In this document: positions 37,027-43,968 of the stretch, piece after piece
Layout of the letters: every line of letters starts with the position of its first letter
Numbering within the stretch: the first letter of the stretch is position 1
Source of the DNA: Sphingomonas trueperi
GTDB taxonomy: Bacteria; Pseudomonadota; Alphaproteobacteria; Sphingomonadales; Sphingomonadaceae
Length of the DNA: 64,000 bases
Assembly: GCF_011927635.1 (NCBI RefSeq)
Contig: NZ_JAATJB010000005.1
Location: 186,001 to 250,000 of the forward strand
Direction: 5' to 3'
Notes under the pieces: generated by a model
What the model saw: only the letters and a program-made list of their open reading frames with translations
What the model was told of the DNA's origin: nothing
Databases searched by the model: none
Translations under genes and position numbers: made by a program

Positions 37027-37622
37027 TCGACGCGGAGGATCCCATCCGCGCGGTCGAGGCGGTGCTGTTCGCGTCCGAGGCGCCGCTCAGCGTCGACGAG
37101 ATCCGCGCCTATGTCGGGCCGGAGGTGGATATCCGCGCGGCGCTGGCGGCGCTCGGCGAAACCTATGCCGGGCGCGGCATCGAGCTGGTCCGCCGCGGCG
37201 ATCGCTGGCATTTCCAGACCGCCGCCGATCTGGCGCACCTGCTCCGCCGCGACCGCGAGGACAGCCGCAAGCTGAGCCGCGCGGGCATCGAGACGCTGGC
37301 GATCATCGCCTATCACGAGCCGGTGACCCGCGCCGAGATCGAGGCGATCCGCGGCGTGCAGATCTCCAAGGGCACGATCGACGTGCTGATGGAGGCAGGC
37401 TGGGTGCGCCCCGCCGGTCGCCGCGAAGTGCCCGGGCGACCGCTGATGTATGCCACCACGGCGGGCTTTCTCAGCCATTTCGGCCTTGCCAGCCGGCGCG
37501 ACCTGCCGGGGATCGAGGACCTCAAGGCGGCGGGGCTGCTCGATCCGGTTGATCTCGCATTGGAACAGCTCGATGCGGCCGAGGCGGCGGCGGAAAGCGA
37601 AACTGTCACGGGCGAGGAATAG
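37023..37622 (+). CDS. scpB: Segregation and condensation protein ScpB
   Basis: ScpB is the winged-helix partner of ScpA. The 199-residue protein has AVEAVLFASEAPLSVDEI at the N-terminus, the central LSRAGIETLAIIAYHEPVTRAEIEAIRGV motif typical of the family, and GRPLMYATTAGFLSHFGL. The C-terminal 25 residues are acidic and variable. It overlaps scpA and is followed after 106 bases by tatA. Confidence 0.94.
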   Translation: MIDAEDPIRAVEAVLFASEAPLSVDEIRAYVGPEVDIRAALAALGETYAGRGIELVRRGDRWHFQTAADLAHLLRRDREDSRKLSRAGIETLAIIAYHEPVTRAEIEAIRGVQISKGTIDVLMEAGWVRPAGRREVPGRPLMYATTAGFLSHFGLASRRDLPGIEDLKAAGLLDPVDLALEQLDAAEAAAESETVTGEE

Positions 37623-37728
37623 GCGGGTCCTCCCGGATTCGGCCGGTACAACCATGGTACAGGGTGATCAGCCGTTGCCGTGGGGAGCCGCGGGCCTTAG
37701 ATAGGTCGGGATATCAAGGAGAATTCTC

Positions 37729-37962
37729 ATGGGTAGCTTCAGCCTGATGCACTGGCTGGTCGTCGGCATCATCGCCATCCTGCTGCTGGGCGGCGGCCGT
37801 TTCTCCCACATGATGGGTGACGTCGCGAAGGGCATCAAGAACTTCAAGAAGGGCATGGCCGAGGACGATACCCAGACGCCGCCGACCCGGATCGAAGGCA
37901 AGCCGGCGCCCGAGCCGGGCTACACGCCGGAAGCCGAGCGCGCTCGCGAGGAGCAGCGCTGA
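37729..37962 (+). CDS. tatA: Twin-arginine translocase subunit TatA
   Basis: TatA forms the pore-like oligomer of the Tat system. The 77-residue protein has an N-terminal membrane helix ([20 protein letters not shown]), the Gly-Arg-Phe hinge, an amphipathic helix ([16 protein letters not shown]) and a polar tail with Pro and Glu. A strong AAGGAG precedes the ATG. It heads a tatABC operon; tatB follows after 98 bases. Confidence 0.95.
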   Translation: MGSFSLMHWLVVGIIAILLLGGGRFSHMMGDVAKGIKNFKKGMAEDDTQTPPTRIEGKPAPEPGYTPEAERAREEQR

Positions 37963-38060
37963 GCCTCTGCCGGGGCGCCGCTACAGCCCGGCGGCCCGGA
38001 CTTTGATCGCAGCGCGCCGGGGCGACCGGCGCATGCCGTGCGAGTGGATGCGCCGACAGA

Positions 38061-38510
38061 ATGTTCAATATCGATTCCGGCGAGTTTTTGGTCGTGGCCA
38101 TCGCCGCCCTCATCTTCATCGGGCCGAAGGACCTGCCGCGGGCGATGCATTTCGTCGGCAAATGGGTCGGCAAGGCCCGCGCGGTGGGCCGGCAGTTCCG
38201 CTCGGGCATCGATTCGATGGTGCGCGAGGCCGAGCTGGCCGAGCTCGAGAAGCAATGGGCGGCGGAGAATGAGCGGATCATGCGGCAGTATCCGCCGCAG
38301 CCGCTCGCCGCGCCCGACACGGTGCCGGCGATCGAGCATGTCGCGCAGGATCCCGTCTCGCATGAGCATGTCCCGCACGAGGGCGATGCCCCGGTGATGA
38401 CGCCGCAGCCGGAGATCCATGCCGACCCGGCGCCGGTCGAGGTTTCCGCGCCAAAGCCGGCCGCGAACGATTCCAAGCCCGTGCCCCCTGCCAGCGAAGT
38501 GAAGCCGTGA
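38061..38510 (+). CDS. tatB: Twin-arginine translocase subunit TatB
   Basis: TatB works with TatC in binding twin-arginine signals. The 149-residue protein starts with MFNIDSGEFLVVAIAALIFIGPKDLP, the TatB hallmark with the Gly-Pro hinge, followed by an amphipathic helix (RAMHFVGKWVGKARAVGRQF) and a long Pro/Glu/His-rich tail. Its stop overlaps the tatC start (GTGA). Confidence 0.93.
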   Translation: MFNIDSGEFLVVAIAALIFIGPKDLPRAMHFVGKWVGKARAVGRQFRSGIDSMVREAELAELEKQWAAENERIMRQYPPQPLAAPDTVPAIEHVAQDPVSHEHVPHEGDAPVMTPQPEIHADPAPVEVSAPKPAANDSKPVPPASEVKP

Positions 38511-39304
38511 GCGAGATCGACGACACCCAGGCCCCGTTGCTCGACCATCTGATCGAGCTGCGCAAGCGGCTGATCTGGTCGATCCTGTCGCTGCTTTTGG
38601 CATTTGGCGGCTGCCTCTATTTTGCGCGCGGCATCCTCTCTTTCCTCGTCGCGCCGCTCAAGACGGCGGGGCAGGCGAGGATCATCAACACGGACATCTT
38701 CGGCGGCTTCCTTGTCGAGGTGAAGGTGGCGTTCTTCGCCGGGCTGATGATCGCCTTCCCGATCATCGCCAACCAGCTGTGGCAGTTCGTCGCACCCGGC
38801 CTCTATCGCCGCGAGAAGCAGGCGCTGCTGCCGTTCCTGCTCGCCACACCGATCCTGTTCATCGCCGGCGCCTCGATGGCGTACTTCGTCGCGATTCCGG
38901 TGGCGCTGAAGTTCCTGCTCGGCTTCCAGGGCAATCTCGGCGGCGTCGAGCAGACCGCGCTCCCGGATGTGAACAACTATCTGAAATTCATCATGCAGTT
39001 CATTTTCGGCTTCGGGATCTCGTTCCTGTTGCCGGTGCTGCTGATGCTGCTCGAACATGCCGGCATCGTCACCTATGAGCAGCTGAAGGGCGCGTGGCGC
39101 TATGCGATCGTCGCCTCGGTGGCGATCGCGGCAGTGCTGACCCCGCCGGACGTGGGATCACAGCTGCTGCTGGCAGGCCCGCTGGTCGGCCTCTACTTCC
39201 TGTCGCTGGTGGCGATCTACTTCACCCGGCGGCGGCGCGAGCGTACGGCGGCGACCGAGGCGGAAGCGGCGGAATCCGAGGCCGAGGCCCAGACCGCCGA
39301 ATGA
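38507..39304 (+). CDS. tatC: Twin-arginine translocase subunit TatC
   Basis: TatC is the multispanning receptor for Tat signals. The 265-residue protein has LLDHLIELRKRLI, six membrane helices, and the conserved FWQFVAPGLYRREK-like stretch LWQFVAPGLYRREKQ, also LTPPDVGSQLLLAGPL late in the sequence. The C-terminus (about residues 240-265) is a Glu/Ala-rich cytoplasmic tail. Within the window the DUF1501 protein is a likely Tat client. Confidence 0.95.
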   Translation: MSEIDDTQAPLLDHLIELRKRLIWSILSLLLAFGGCLYFARGILSFLVAPLKTAGQARIINTDIFGGFLVEVKVAFFAGLMIAFPIIANQLWQFVAPGLYRREKQALLPFLLATPILFIAGASMAYFVAIPVALKFLLGFQGNLGGVEQTALPDVNNYLKFIMQFIFGFGISFLLPVLLMLLEHAGIVTYEQLKGAWRYAIVASVAIAAVLTPPDVGSQLLLAGPLVGLYFLSLVAIYFTRRRRERTAATEAEAAESEAEAQTAE

Positions 39305-39308
39305 GCGA

Positions 39309-39338
39309 AGCCCCAGCCGCAGGGGTGCGGCAGGGGCT
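39309..39338. terminator. Hairpin between tatC and the entericidin-like gene
   Basis: AGCCCC-A-GCCGCA (39309-39321) pairs with TGCGGC-A-GGGGCT (39326-39338) around a GGGG loop with only one internal mismatch. The genes on both sides converge on it. No U-tract follows on either strand, so it may be a weak terminator or a 3' end stabiliser. Confidence 0.55.
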
Positions 39339-39349
39339 CGCCAAAATCC

Positions 39350-39484
39350 TTACTTGGACTTTTCGGCCGCGTTGGCGACGGTGTCGCCCGCCGAGGCCAC
39401 GTCCTTGCCGGCGCCTTCGACGGTGTTGCAGGCGGCGATCAGCAGGGTGCCGGCGAGCGCGGCGCACGCGATGAGTTTACGCAT
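39350..39484 (-). CDS. Entericidin-like small lipoprotein
   Basis: A 44-residue protein with a lipoprotein signal peptide: LIACAALAGTLLIAACNTVEGAGKDV, where LIAAC is the lipobox with Cys19. The mature peptide (CNTVEGAGKDVASAGDTV and a short tail) is the entericidin EcnA/EcnB motif. Such proteins are stress-induced membrane lipoproteins. GGAGAA lies upstream. A GGAAC-N16-CATT element sits 43 bases before the start codon, consistent with EcfG control. Confidence 0.85.
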   Translation of the reverse strand: MRKLIACAALAGTLLIAACNTVEGAGKDVASAGDTVANAAEKSK

Positions 39485-39526
39485 CGAAATTCTCCTTCAT
39501 TCCCCGTTTGCCGGGACGGAAGGTTC

Positions 39527-39551
39527 AATGCGGCGCGCGTGGAAACGTTCC
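39527..39551 (-). promoter_or_regulatory. Candidate EcfG promoter of the entericidin-like gene
   Basis: On the reverse strand GGAAC (39551-39547), then 16 bases, then CATT (39530-39527). The general-stress sigma factor consensus is GGAAC-N16/17-CGTT, so one position deviates. The distance to the start codon (43 bases) is suitable. Confidence 0.5.
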
Positions 39552-39611
39552 TGCAGCCCGGCGCAGCGGCGCCGGGGGGAAGCTTTATCCAGCGATGTCA
39601 GGAAGGAAGTA

Positions 39612-39658
39612 GGCCCGGAAGCGTCACCGGGGGGGGGGAGGGTAGACGCTTCCGGGCC
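39612..39658 (-). terminator. Strong hairpin downstream of phyP
   Basis: GGCCCGGAAGCGTC (39612-39625) and GACGCTTCCGGGCC (39645-39658) form a perfect 14-bp stem with a 19-base loop that carries ten consecutive G. On the reverse strand the stem is followed by the pyrimidine-rich TACTTCCTTCCTG. It lies between phyP and the next reverse-strand gene, so it is probably a terminator for nepR-phyP. Confidence 0.5.
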
Positions 39659-39754
39659 CATGTCGTGGACAGCGAGAGCGGGGGGGCAAAGGTCGCTATC
39701 CGAAGTGTAGAACGTCGCCCCCGTCGCGGGGTTCCACCGCCCGGACGCTTTTTT

Positions 39755-41323
39755 TCAGAAGCGGCCGGTGATCGCGATCGTGGTCTCGTAGGCGCCGACC
39801 AGCGGGTCGTGATGCAGCTGGGTGCGCAGCTGGCGGGCGAGGCCCAGCATCACGCGGCCATAGCGCTTGTCGACCAGCCCCTCGAAGGTCGGGCCGCCGA
39901 CCAGCGCGGGCGAGGAGACGCGCAGCACGGCGCGGTCGGCGTCTTCGGGCGCCTTGATCGAGATGCGGATCTGCGCGGCCGCGTTGCAGCTGACCGCGAG
40001 CTCGATGATCTCGGTGAGCAGGAAGGAGACGGCGATCGCCACGTCCTGCGTGACGAGCAGCGATTCGACTTCGAGCGTGATGCCCATCCCGCGCGCCTGC
40101 TCGGAGGCGGTGGCGCGCAGATTGGCGGCGAGCTCGCCGATTACCGAGCGCAGTTCCAGCCCGCGATTTTCCTCCATCTCGGCATAATGGTGGCGGTGGA
40201 CCACCGCGAGCGCATCGACCCGGCGCTGGATCGAGGCATAGGCGTTGGCTGCCTCCTCGCCGCGGGCGGCGCGGGCGTGGAAGTTGATCAGGCTGGAGAT
40301 CACCTGGAGGTTGTTCTTCACCCGGTGGTGGACCTCGCGGGTGAGGCGGGTCTGCTGCACGAGGCCCTTGGCGAGGTCGGCCTCGTGCGCCTGCACGGTG
40401 CGGCTGATTTCGCTGAACGTGTCGCCCAGCTCGCGGATTTCCTGCGCGGGGATGGGCCCCAGCCGCTCGGTATCGATCACGTCGCCCGGCTGATAATTGG
40501 CGACGCTGCTGCGCAGCTGGCGCAAGGGGCGGATCAGCAGGATGTCGACGACGAACCAGCCGATCGCGGCGGCGGCGATCCACATCACCACCAGCAGCAC
40601 GGTCGCGATCACCAGCGGCGAGGTGATCGGTGCGCCGGGCATGGTGGTCTCGAGCGCGAGATCGTCGACGCCGAGGTTGCTGCGCACGCTCTTGCCGCGA
40701 TCGAGCGGGCCGTTGTCCTTGAGGGCGCGGAGCGTCAGCCGGTCGCCATGGCCGATCAGCGCCGCGCCATATTCGGGGACGAAGCCGCTGGGGCGGGCGA
40801 GGCCGGCGAGCAGGTCGCGGGGATAATAGGCGGTGGCGGTGGCGCCGTCGCCACCGCTGATCCGGAGCAGCAGGCCGCCGGGCACGATTCGTGCGGCGAC
40901 GTCGCTGCGGGGGGTGTCTACCATGCGGATCTGCTCGAACGCACGGCCGCACAGCGTGCGCCCTCGACGGTCGAGCACGACGAAATGCGCCCGGCCCTGC
41001 GCGGCATAGGTGCCGGCCAATCGGGTGCAGCTGGGGGCATCGTTCGGATCGCGTTCGAGCGCGGCGAGCGCCTCGCCGAGCTGCGCGACGTGATTGGCGA
41101 GCAGATTTTCGAGATTGCCCGCGCTTTCCTGCGCGGTGACGCTCAGCCGCTCGCGTGCCTCGTCATCGGCGCTGCGGGTGGTCTGCAGCGTAGTGAACAG
41201 CGCGATGAGCGCCAGCGGCAGCAGCGCGCCGACCAGAATCAGGAAAACCTTGGCGCCGGTGGGCAATCGCCCGAGCGCCGCCGAGAAGCCTCGGCCGCGG
41301 AGCGGAGAATCCAGGCCGTTCAT
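39755..41323 (-). CDS. phyP: PhyP-like membrane HisKA_2 sensor protein with degenerate ATPase domain
   Basis: This 522-residue protein has two membrane helices (about 25-45 and 236-260) around a periplasmic sensor domain, a HAMP-like segment, and a HisKA_2 dimerisation domain with TREVHHRVKNNLQVISSLI (His332/333). The ATPase part looks damaged: in the N-box FLLTEIIELAVS (about 434-445) the Mg-binding Asn is replaced, and no DxGxG motif is seen (RVSSPALVGG). Sphingomonas PhyP, encoded beside nepR and acting as a phosphatase of PhyR, is the known counterpart. It follows nepR by 12 bases, so the two are cotranscribed. If the reading is right, it dephosphorylates PhyR and does not drive it. Confidence 0.75.
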   Translation of the reverse strand: MNGLDSPLRGRGFSAALGRLPTGAKVFLILVGALLPLALIALFTTLQTTRSADDEARERLSVTAQESAGNLENLLANHVAQLGEALAALERDPNDAPSCTRLAGTYAAQGRAHFVVLDRRGRTLCGRAFEQIRMVDTPRSDVAARIVPGGLLLRISGGDGATATAYYPRDLLAGLARPSGFVPEYGAALIGHGDRLTLRALKDNGPLDRGKSVRSNLGVDDLALETTMPGAPITSPLVIATVLLVVMWIAAAAIGWFVVDILLIRPLRQLRSSVANYQPGDVIDTERLGPIPAQEIRELGDTFSEISRTVQAHEADLAKGLVQQTRLTREVHHRVKNNLQVISSLINFHARAARGEEAANAYASIQRRVDALAVVHRHHYAEMEENRGLELRSVIGELAANLRATASEQARGMGITLEVESLLVTQDVAIAVSFLLTEIIELAVSCNAAAQIRISIKAPEDADRAVLRVSSPALVGGPTFEGLVDKRYGRVMLGLARQLRTQLHHDPLVGAYETTIAITGRF

Positions 41324-41335
41324 GGGTGGATTCGT

Positions 41336-41506
41336 TTAATCGAGCTTCTTCAGCAGGTCGAGCAGGTCATCCGGCACCGACTCGTTCAGCGTCTCGTCAT
41401 ATGTACGGCGCAATACGTCACCCACATCGGCGCTGGGGCGCGGCTTCTTGTCGCTCCCCCGCTCCGGCTGCGGCTGCTTGCCCTGATCATCTTTAGCGGA
41501 ATGCAC
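41336..41506 (-). CDS. nepR: Anti-sigma factor NepR
   Basis: NepR binds the EcfG sigma factor until phosphorylated PhyR takes it away. The 56-residue protein ends in VGDVLRRTYDETLNESVPDDLLDLLKKLD (shown here only to its ends: the motif runs from about residue 28 to 56), which is the two-helix NepR core. The first 25 residues are charged and disordered. The GTG at 41506 is chosen for the GGGGGGAA just before it and for the length usual in the family. It is divergent from phyR and first in the nepR-phyP operon. Confidence 0.88.
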   Translation of the reverse strand: MHSAKDDQGKQPQPERGSDKKPRPSADVGDVLRRTYDETLNESVPDDLLDLLKKLD

Positions 41507-41644
41507 CAATTCCCCCCTAAGGGTCCGGAAAATGTCCGGACACCCGGACGAATGAACGATGTGACCGCTACCGCGAATAGTGATAACGACGCCGAGTGCA
41601 AGCACCCGGCGTCGCGATAACCATCCACGCGGTCCGGACGATGA

Positions 41645-41669
41645 AACCAAAGAGCGCCTCGATTGTTCC
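41645..41669 (-). promoter_or_regulatory. Candidate EcfG promoter of nepR-phyP
   Basis: On the reverse strand GGAAC (41669-41665) is followed after 16 bases by GGTT (41648-41645), against the consensus GGAAC-N16/17-CGTT. NepR is known to be in the EcfG regulon in many alphaproteobacteria. The leader to the nepR start would be about 130 bases. Confidence 0.6.
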
Positions 41670-41779
41670 ACCACCGATGCGAAATCCGGGGAGGGGCTTC
41701 TTCGGGTGACGGAATCGATTGAAATACCGCCCGTCGGGGCCGACAAAGGCTCCCGAACCTGATGGAGAAAACACAGCTC

Positions 41780-42577
41780 ATGTCGCTTGGTCAGCAACTC
41801 GCGCCGCACCTTCCGCTCCTGCGGCGCTATGCCCGTGCGCTCACCGGCAACCAGGCCGAAGGCGACCGCTATGTCCGCGCCGCCCTCGAAGCGATCGTCG
41901 AGGCACCCGATCAGTTCCCGCGCGACGTCGATGCGCGGCTCGGCCTCTATCGCACCTTCCAGGTGATCTGGCAGTCGAGCCAGTGGGACGACAGCATCGA
42001 CGCGGTCGAACAGGGCAGCGATGCGGAATCGATCGCGCGCAAGCGGCTCGCGCGCCTCACCCCGCTGTCGCGCCAGGCGCTGCTGCTGACGACCGTCGAA
42101 GGCTTCCCGCCCGAGGACGCCGCCTATCTGATCGGCGAGCAGCCCGCCCGCGTATCCGATCTGGTCGCCGAGGCGGTGGCCGAGATCGAGCGTCAGACGC
42201 GTACCCGCGTGATGATCATCGAGGACGAACCGCTGATCGCGATGGATCTCGAGCAGATCGTCCGCGACCTCGGCCATGACGTGACCGGCGTCGCCGTCAC
42301 CCGCGACGAGGCGGTTGCGCTCGCCATGGAGGACCGCCCGGGCCTGGTGCTCGCCGACATCCAGCTGGCCGACGACAGCTCGGGCATCGACGCGGTGAAG
42401 GACATCCTCGCCGAGTTCGCGGTGCCGGTGATCTTTATCACCGCCTTCCCCGAGCGTCTGCTCACCGGCGAACGCCCCGAGCCGACCTTCCTGATCACCA
42501 AGCCGTTCCAGCGCGAGACGGTGAAGGCGACGATCAGCCAGGCGCTGTTCTTCGACGAGGCGACCGTCCCCGCCTGA
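41780..42577 (+). CDS. phyR: General stress response regulator PhyR
   Basis: PhyR is the anti-anti-sigma regulator of the general stress response. The 265-residue protein has a sigma-like domain (about 1-135, MSLGQQLAPHLPLLRRYARALTG) that mimics EcfG, and a receiver domain (about 143-255). The receiver has the acidic pair IIEDE, the phospho-acceptor Asp193 in LVLADIQ, the FITAFPERLL motif of FAT GUY receivers, and Lys241 in LITKPF. ATG 41780 is chosen because known PhyR proteins start MSLGQQL and GGAGAA stands before it; ATG 41762 would add six residues. It is divergent from nepR. Confidence 0.93.
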   Translation: MSLGQQLAPHLPLLRRYARALTGNQAEGDRYVRAALEAIVEAPDQFPRDVDARLGLYRTFQVIWQSSQWDDSIDAVEQGSDAESIARKRLARLTPLSRQALLLTTVEGFPPEDAAYLIGEQPARVSDLVAEAVAEIERQTRTRVMIIEDEPLIAMDLEQIVRDLGHDVTGVAVTRDEAVALAMEDRPGLVLADIQLADDSSGIDAVKDILAEFAVPVIFITAFPERLLTGERPEPTFLITKPFQRETVKATISQALFFDEATVPA

Positions 42578-42640
42578 GGCTAAAAAGGGCGGGTTCCACC
42601 CGGTACGGACCTAAAACGGTTTTCGGGTGTTTAGCATGTT

Positions 42641-42778
42641 ATGGCTGAGCAAGACGAACCCGCCCACCTTTCCACGGATCGTGCCCGCGCCGGCACCACC
42701 CCTGGAGTGACGCGCTACGTGCTGATCATCGGCACGCTGCTGGTTATTGTGATTTTTGCTGTTATCTTGTTGGTTTGA
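42641..42778 (+). CDS. Small single-pass membrane protein between phyR and ecfG
   Basis: A 45-residue frame (MAEQDEPAHLSTD to the stop at 42778) with a polar half and one strong membrane helix (YVLIIGTLLVIVIFAVILLV). It ends six bases before the ecfG frame opens, so it may be cotranslated with ecfG. No good Shine-Dalgarno is seen. I do not know a family. Position in the stress locus suggests a link to it, but this is inference. Confidence 0.55.
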   Translation: MAEQDEPAHLSTDRARAGTTPGVTRYVLIIGTLLVIVIFAVILLV

Positions 42779-42784
42779 CGAGAA

Positions 42785-43525
42785 ATGCTGCACAGCACGG
42801 TGCTTGACATCAAGCCGTCCGACCCCAGCTTGCCAACGAACCGCGACGCCCTGCGCGCTAACGATCGGGATTGCATGACCGAAGCTACCCACACGGATCA
42901 CGACGAACCGGGCACGCCTGCGGCCCCGGTGGAACATGTTTCGCTGTCGGATCCCGAATTCAAGACGCAGCTGGCACAGGTGATCCCGCACCTCCGCGCG
43001 TTCGGTCGCTCGCTGTCGGGCAGCCGCGATCTCGCCGACGATCTGGTGCAGGAAACGCTGCTCAAGGCATGGGCCGCGCGCAAGCGCTTCCAGGCAGGCA
43101 CCAACATGCGCGCCTGGACCTTCATCATCCTGCGCAACCTCTATCTCAGCCAGATGCGCCGCGCGCGCTTCAAGGGGGAATGGGACGATCTGGTCGCCGA
43201 TCGCCTGCTGGCGGCGCCGGCGAGCCAGGATCGCCATGTCGAGCTGGCCGACATGCAGCGCGCGCTGCTCCATTTGCCGCAGCCGCAGCGCGAGGCGCTG
43301 ATCCTCGTCGGCGCGGGCGGCTTCGCGTACGAGGAAGCCGCCGAAATCTGCCAGGTGGCGGTCGGCACGATCAAGAGCCGCGTCGCCCGCGGCCGCGTCG
43401 CGCTCGAAGCGCTGATGTCGGAAGGGCAACTGCCTTCGCGCCGCTCGACCTCCCTTAACGAGGATGGCCGCACCGCGCTCGACACGATCATGGGCGAAGT
43501 CGAAGACCTCAGCCGCGAACGCTGA
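42785..43525 (+). CDS. ecfG: General stress response sigma factor EcfG (ECF15)
   Basis: EcfG directs RNA polymerase to general-stress promoters and is held by NepR. The protein of up to 246 residues has sigma region 2 (IPHLRAFGRSLSGSRDLADDLVQETLLKAW and NMRAWTFIILRNLYLSQMRR) and region 4 (LPQPQREALILVGAGGFAYEEAAEICQVAVGTIKSR), the typical ECF build. The first ATG at 42785 is given; the Met at 42875 (MTEATHTD) is a good alternative because the first 30 residues look unconserved. It lies downstream of phyR in the same direction. Two hairpins follow the stop. Confidence 0.9.
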   Translation: MLHSTVLDIKPSDPSLPTNRDALRANDRDCMTEATHTDHDEPGTPAAPVEHVSLSDPEFKTQLAQVIPHLRAFGRSLSGSRDLADDLVQETLLKAWAARKRFQAGTNMRAWTFIILRNLYLSQMRRARFKGEWDDLVADRLLAAPASQDRHVELADMQRALLHLPQPQREALILVGAGGFAYEEAAEICQVAVGTIKSRVARGRVALEALMSEGQLPSRRSTSLNEDGRTALDTIMGEVEDLSRER

Positions 43526-43530
43526 GACGC

Positions 43531-43550
43531 GCCTTCCGGCTCCGGAAGGC
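43531..43550 (+). terminator. Short hairpin after ecfG
   Basis: GCCTTCCGG (43531-43539) pairs with CCGGAAGGC (43542-43550) over a two-base loop, six bases after the ecfG stop. No U-tract follows at once, so it may act with the next, larger hairpin. Confidence 0.5.
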
Positions 43551-43561
43551 TACGGATATCC

Positions 43562-43607
43562 ATAAAAGCCTCCGCGTGACACGCTCCTGTCATACGGAGG
43601 CTTTTAT
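43562..43607 (+). promoter_or_regulatory. Long hairpin that covers a Shine-Dalgarno and start codon
   Basis: ATAAAAGCCTCCG (43562-43574) pairs perfectly with CGGAGGCTTTTAT (43595-43607); a further six pairs form inside (43576-43581 with 43588-43593) and the loop is six bases. The right arm contains GGAGG (the ribosome binding site) and the AT of the start codon of the next gene at 43606. It could be the terminator of ecfG, since the arm ends in CTTTTAT, or a structure that controls translation of the small membrane protein. Confidence 0.7.
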
Positions 43608-43734
43608 GCGACTCGACCGCTTCGACGACCACCAGACCGGCTTCGGCCCCTGCGTGGCGACCATGATGGCGCTGCTGGCGATCGGCGCGCTGGTGGGCGG
43701 CATTCTCGCCCGACTGGCCGTGCTGACCCACTAA
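43606..43734 (+). CDS. Small single-pass membrane protein after ecfG
   Basis: A 42-residue frame with a charged start (MRLDRFDDHQTGFGP) and one membrane helix (VATMMALLAIGALVGGILARLAVL). It has an ideal GGAGG six bases before the ATG, but both are locked in the right arm of a 13-bp-plus-6-bp hairpin. Codon use is like the neighbours. No family is recognised. It lies between the sigma-factor gene and the SRP RNA. Confidence 0.6.
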   Translation: MRLDRFDDHQTGFGPCVATMMALLAIGALVGGILARLAVLTH

Positions 43735-43748
43735 GCATCGCAAGGCTC

Positions 43749-43777
43749 TTGCCACCCGCCTGCGCTTCCCCCATATG
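43749..43777 (+). promoter_or_regulatory. Candidate SRP RNA promoter
   Basis: TTGCCA (43749-43754), a 17-base spacer, and CATATG (43772-43777). The start would fall near 43783, where the SRP RNA stem begins. Confidence 0.45.
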
Positions 43778-43782
43778 CGCCG

Positions 43783-43873
43783 CGGGAGTCGGGCGGACGG
43801 GATCGTCGCCAACCCGGTCAGGTCCGGAAGGAAGCAGCCGTAACGATTTCGTCCCGGGTCGTTCCGGCTCCCA
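43783..43873 (+). ncRNA. ffs: Small signal recognition particle RNA (4.5S-type)
   Basis: The universal SRP core is present: GGTCAGGTCCGGAAGGAAGC with AGCC after it (about 43824-43847), the Ffh-binding asymmetric loop. The ends GGGAGTCGG (43784 on) and CCGGCTCCC (to 43872) pair to close the helix, giving an RNA of about 90 bases. It binds Ffh for co-translational membrane targeting. In alphaproteobacteria ffs commonly lies near dnaX and ybaB, as here. Confidence 0.93.
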
Positions 43874-43968
43874 CCCATCACCCTGTATCGATGCATCCGT
43901 GAAGCTCCCGATGGCGCACCTGCGCCCTGGGCCGCTAAAGCCGTGCGTGCGGCAGCGGAGGGGCGGGC

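Noticed and set aside
39539..41620. A 693-residue forward frame across phyP and nepR
   Set aside because: It mirrors the codons of phyP on the other strand and has no domain; PhyP and NepR motifs on the reverse strand are clear.
41711..41735. EcfG-like site GGAAT-N16-CGTC before phyR
   Set aside because: Two positions deviate from the consensus, in a region rich in similar words; not strong enough to list as a promoter.
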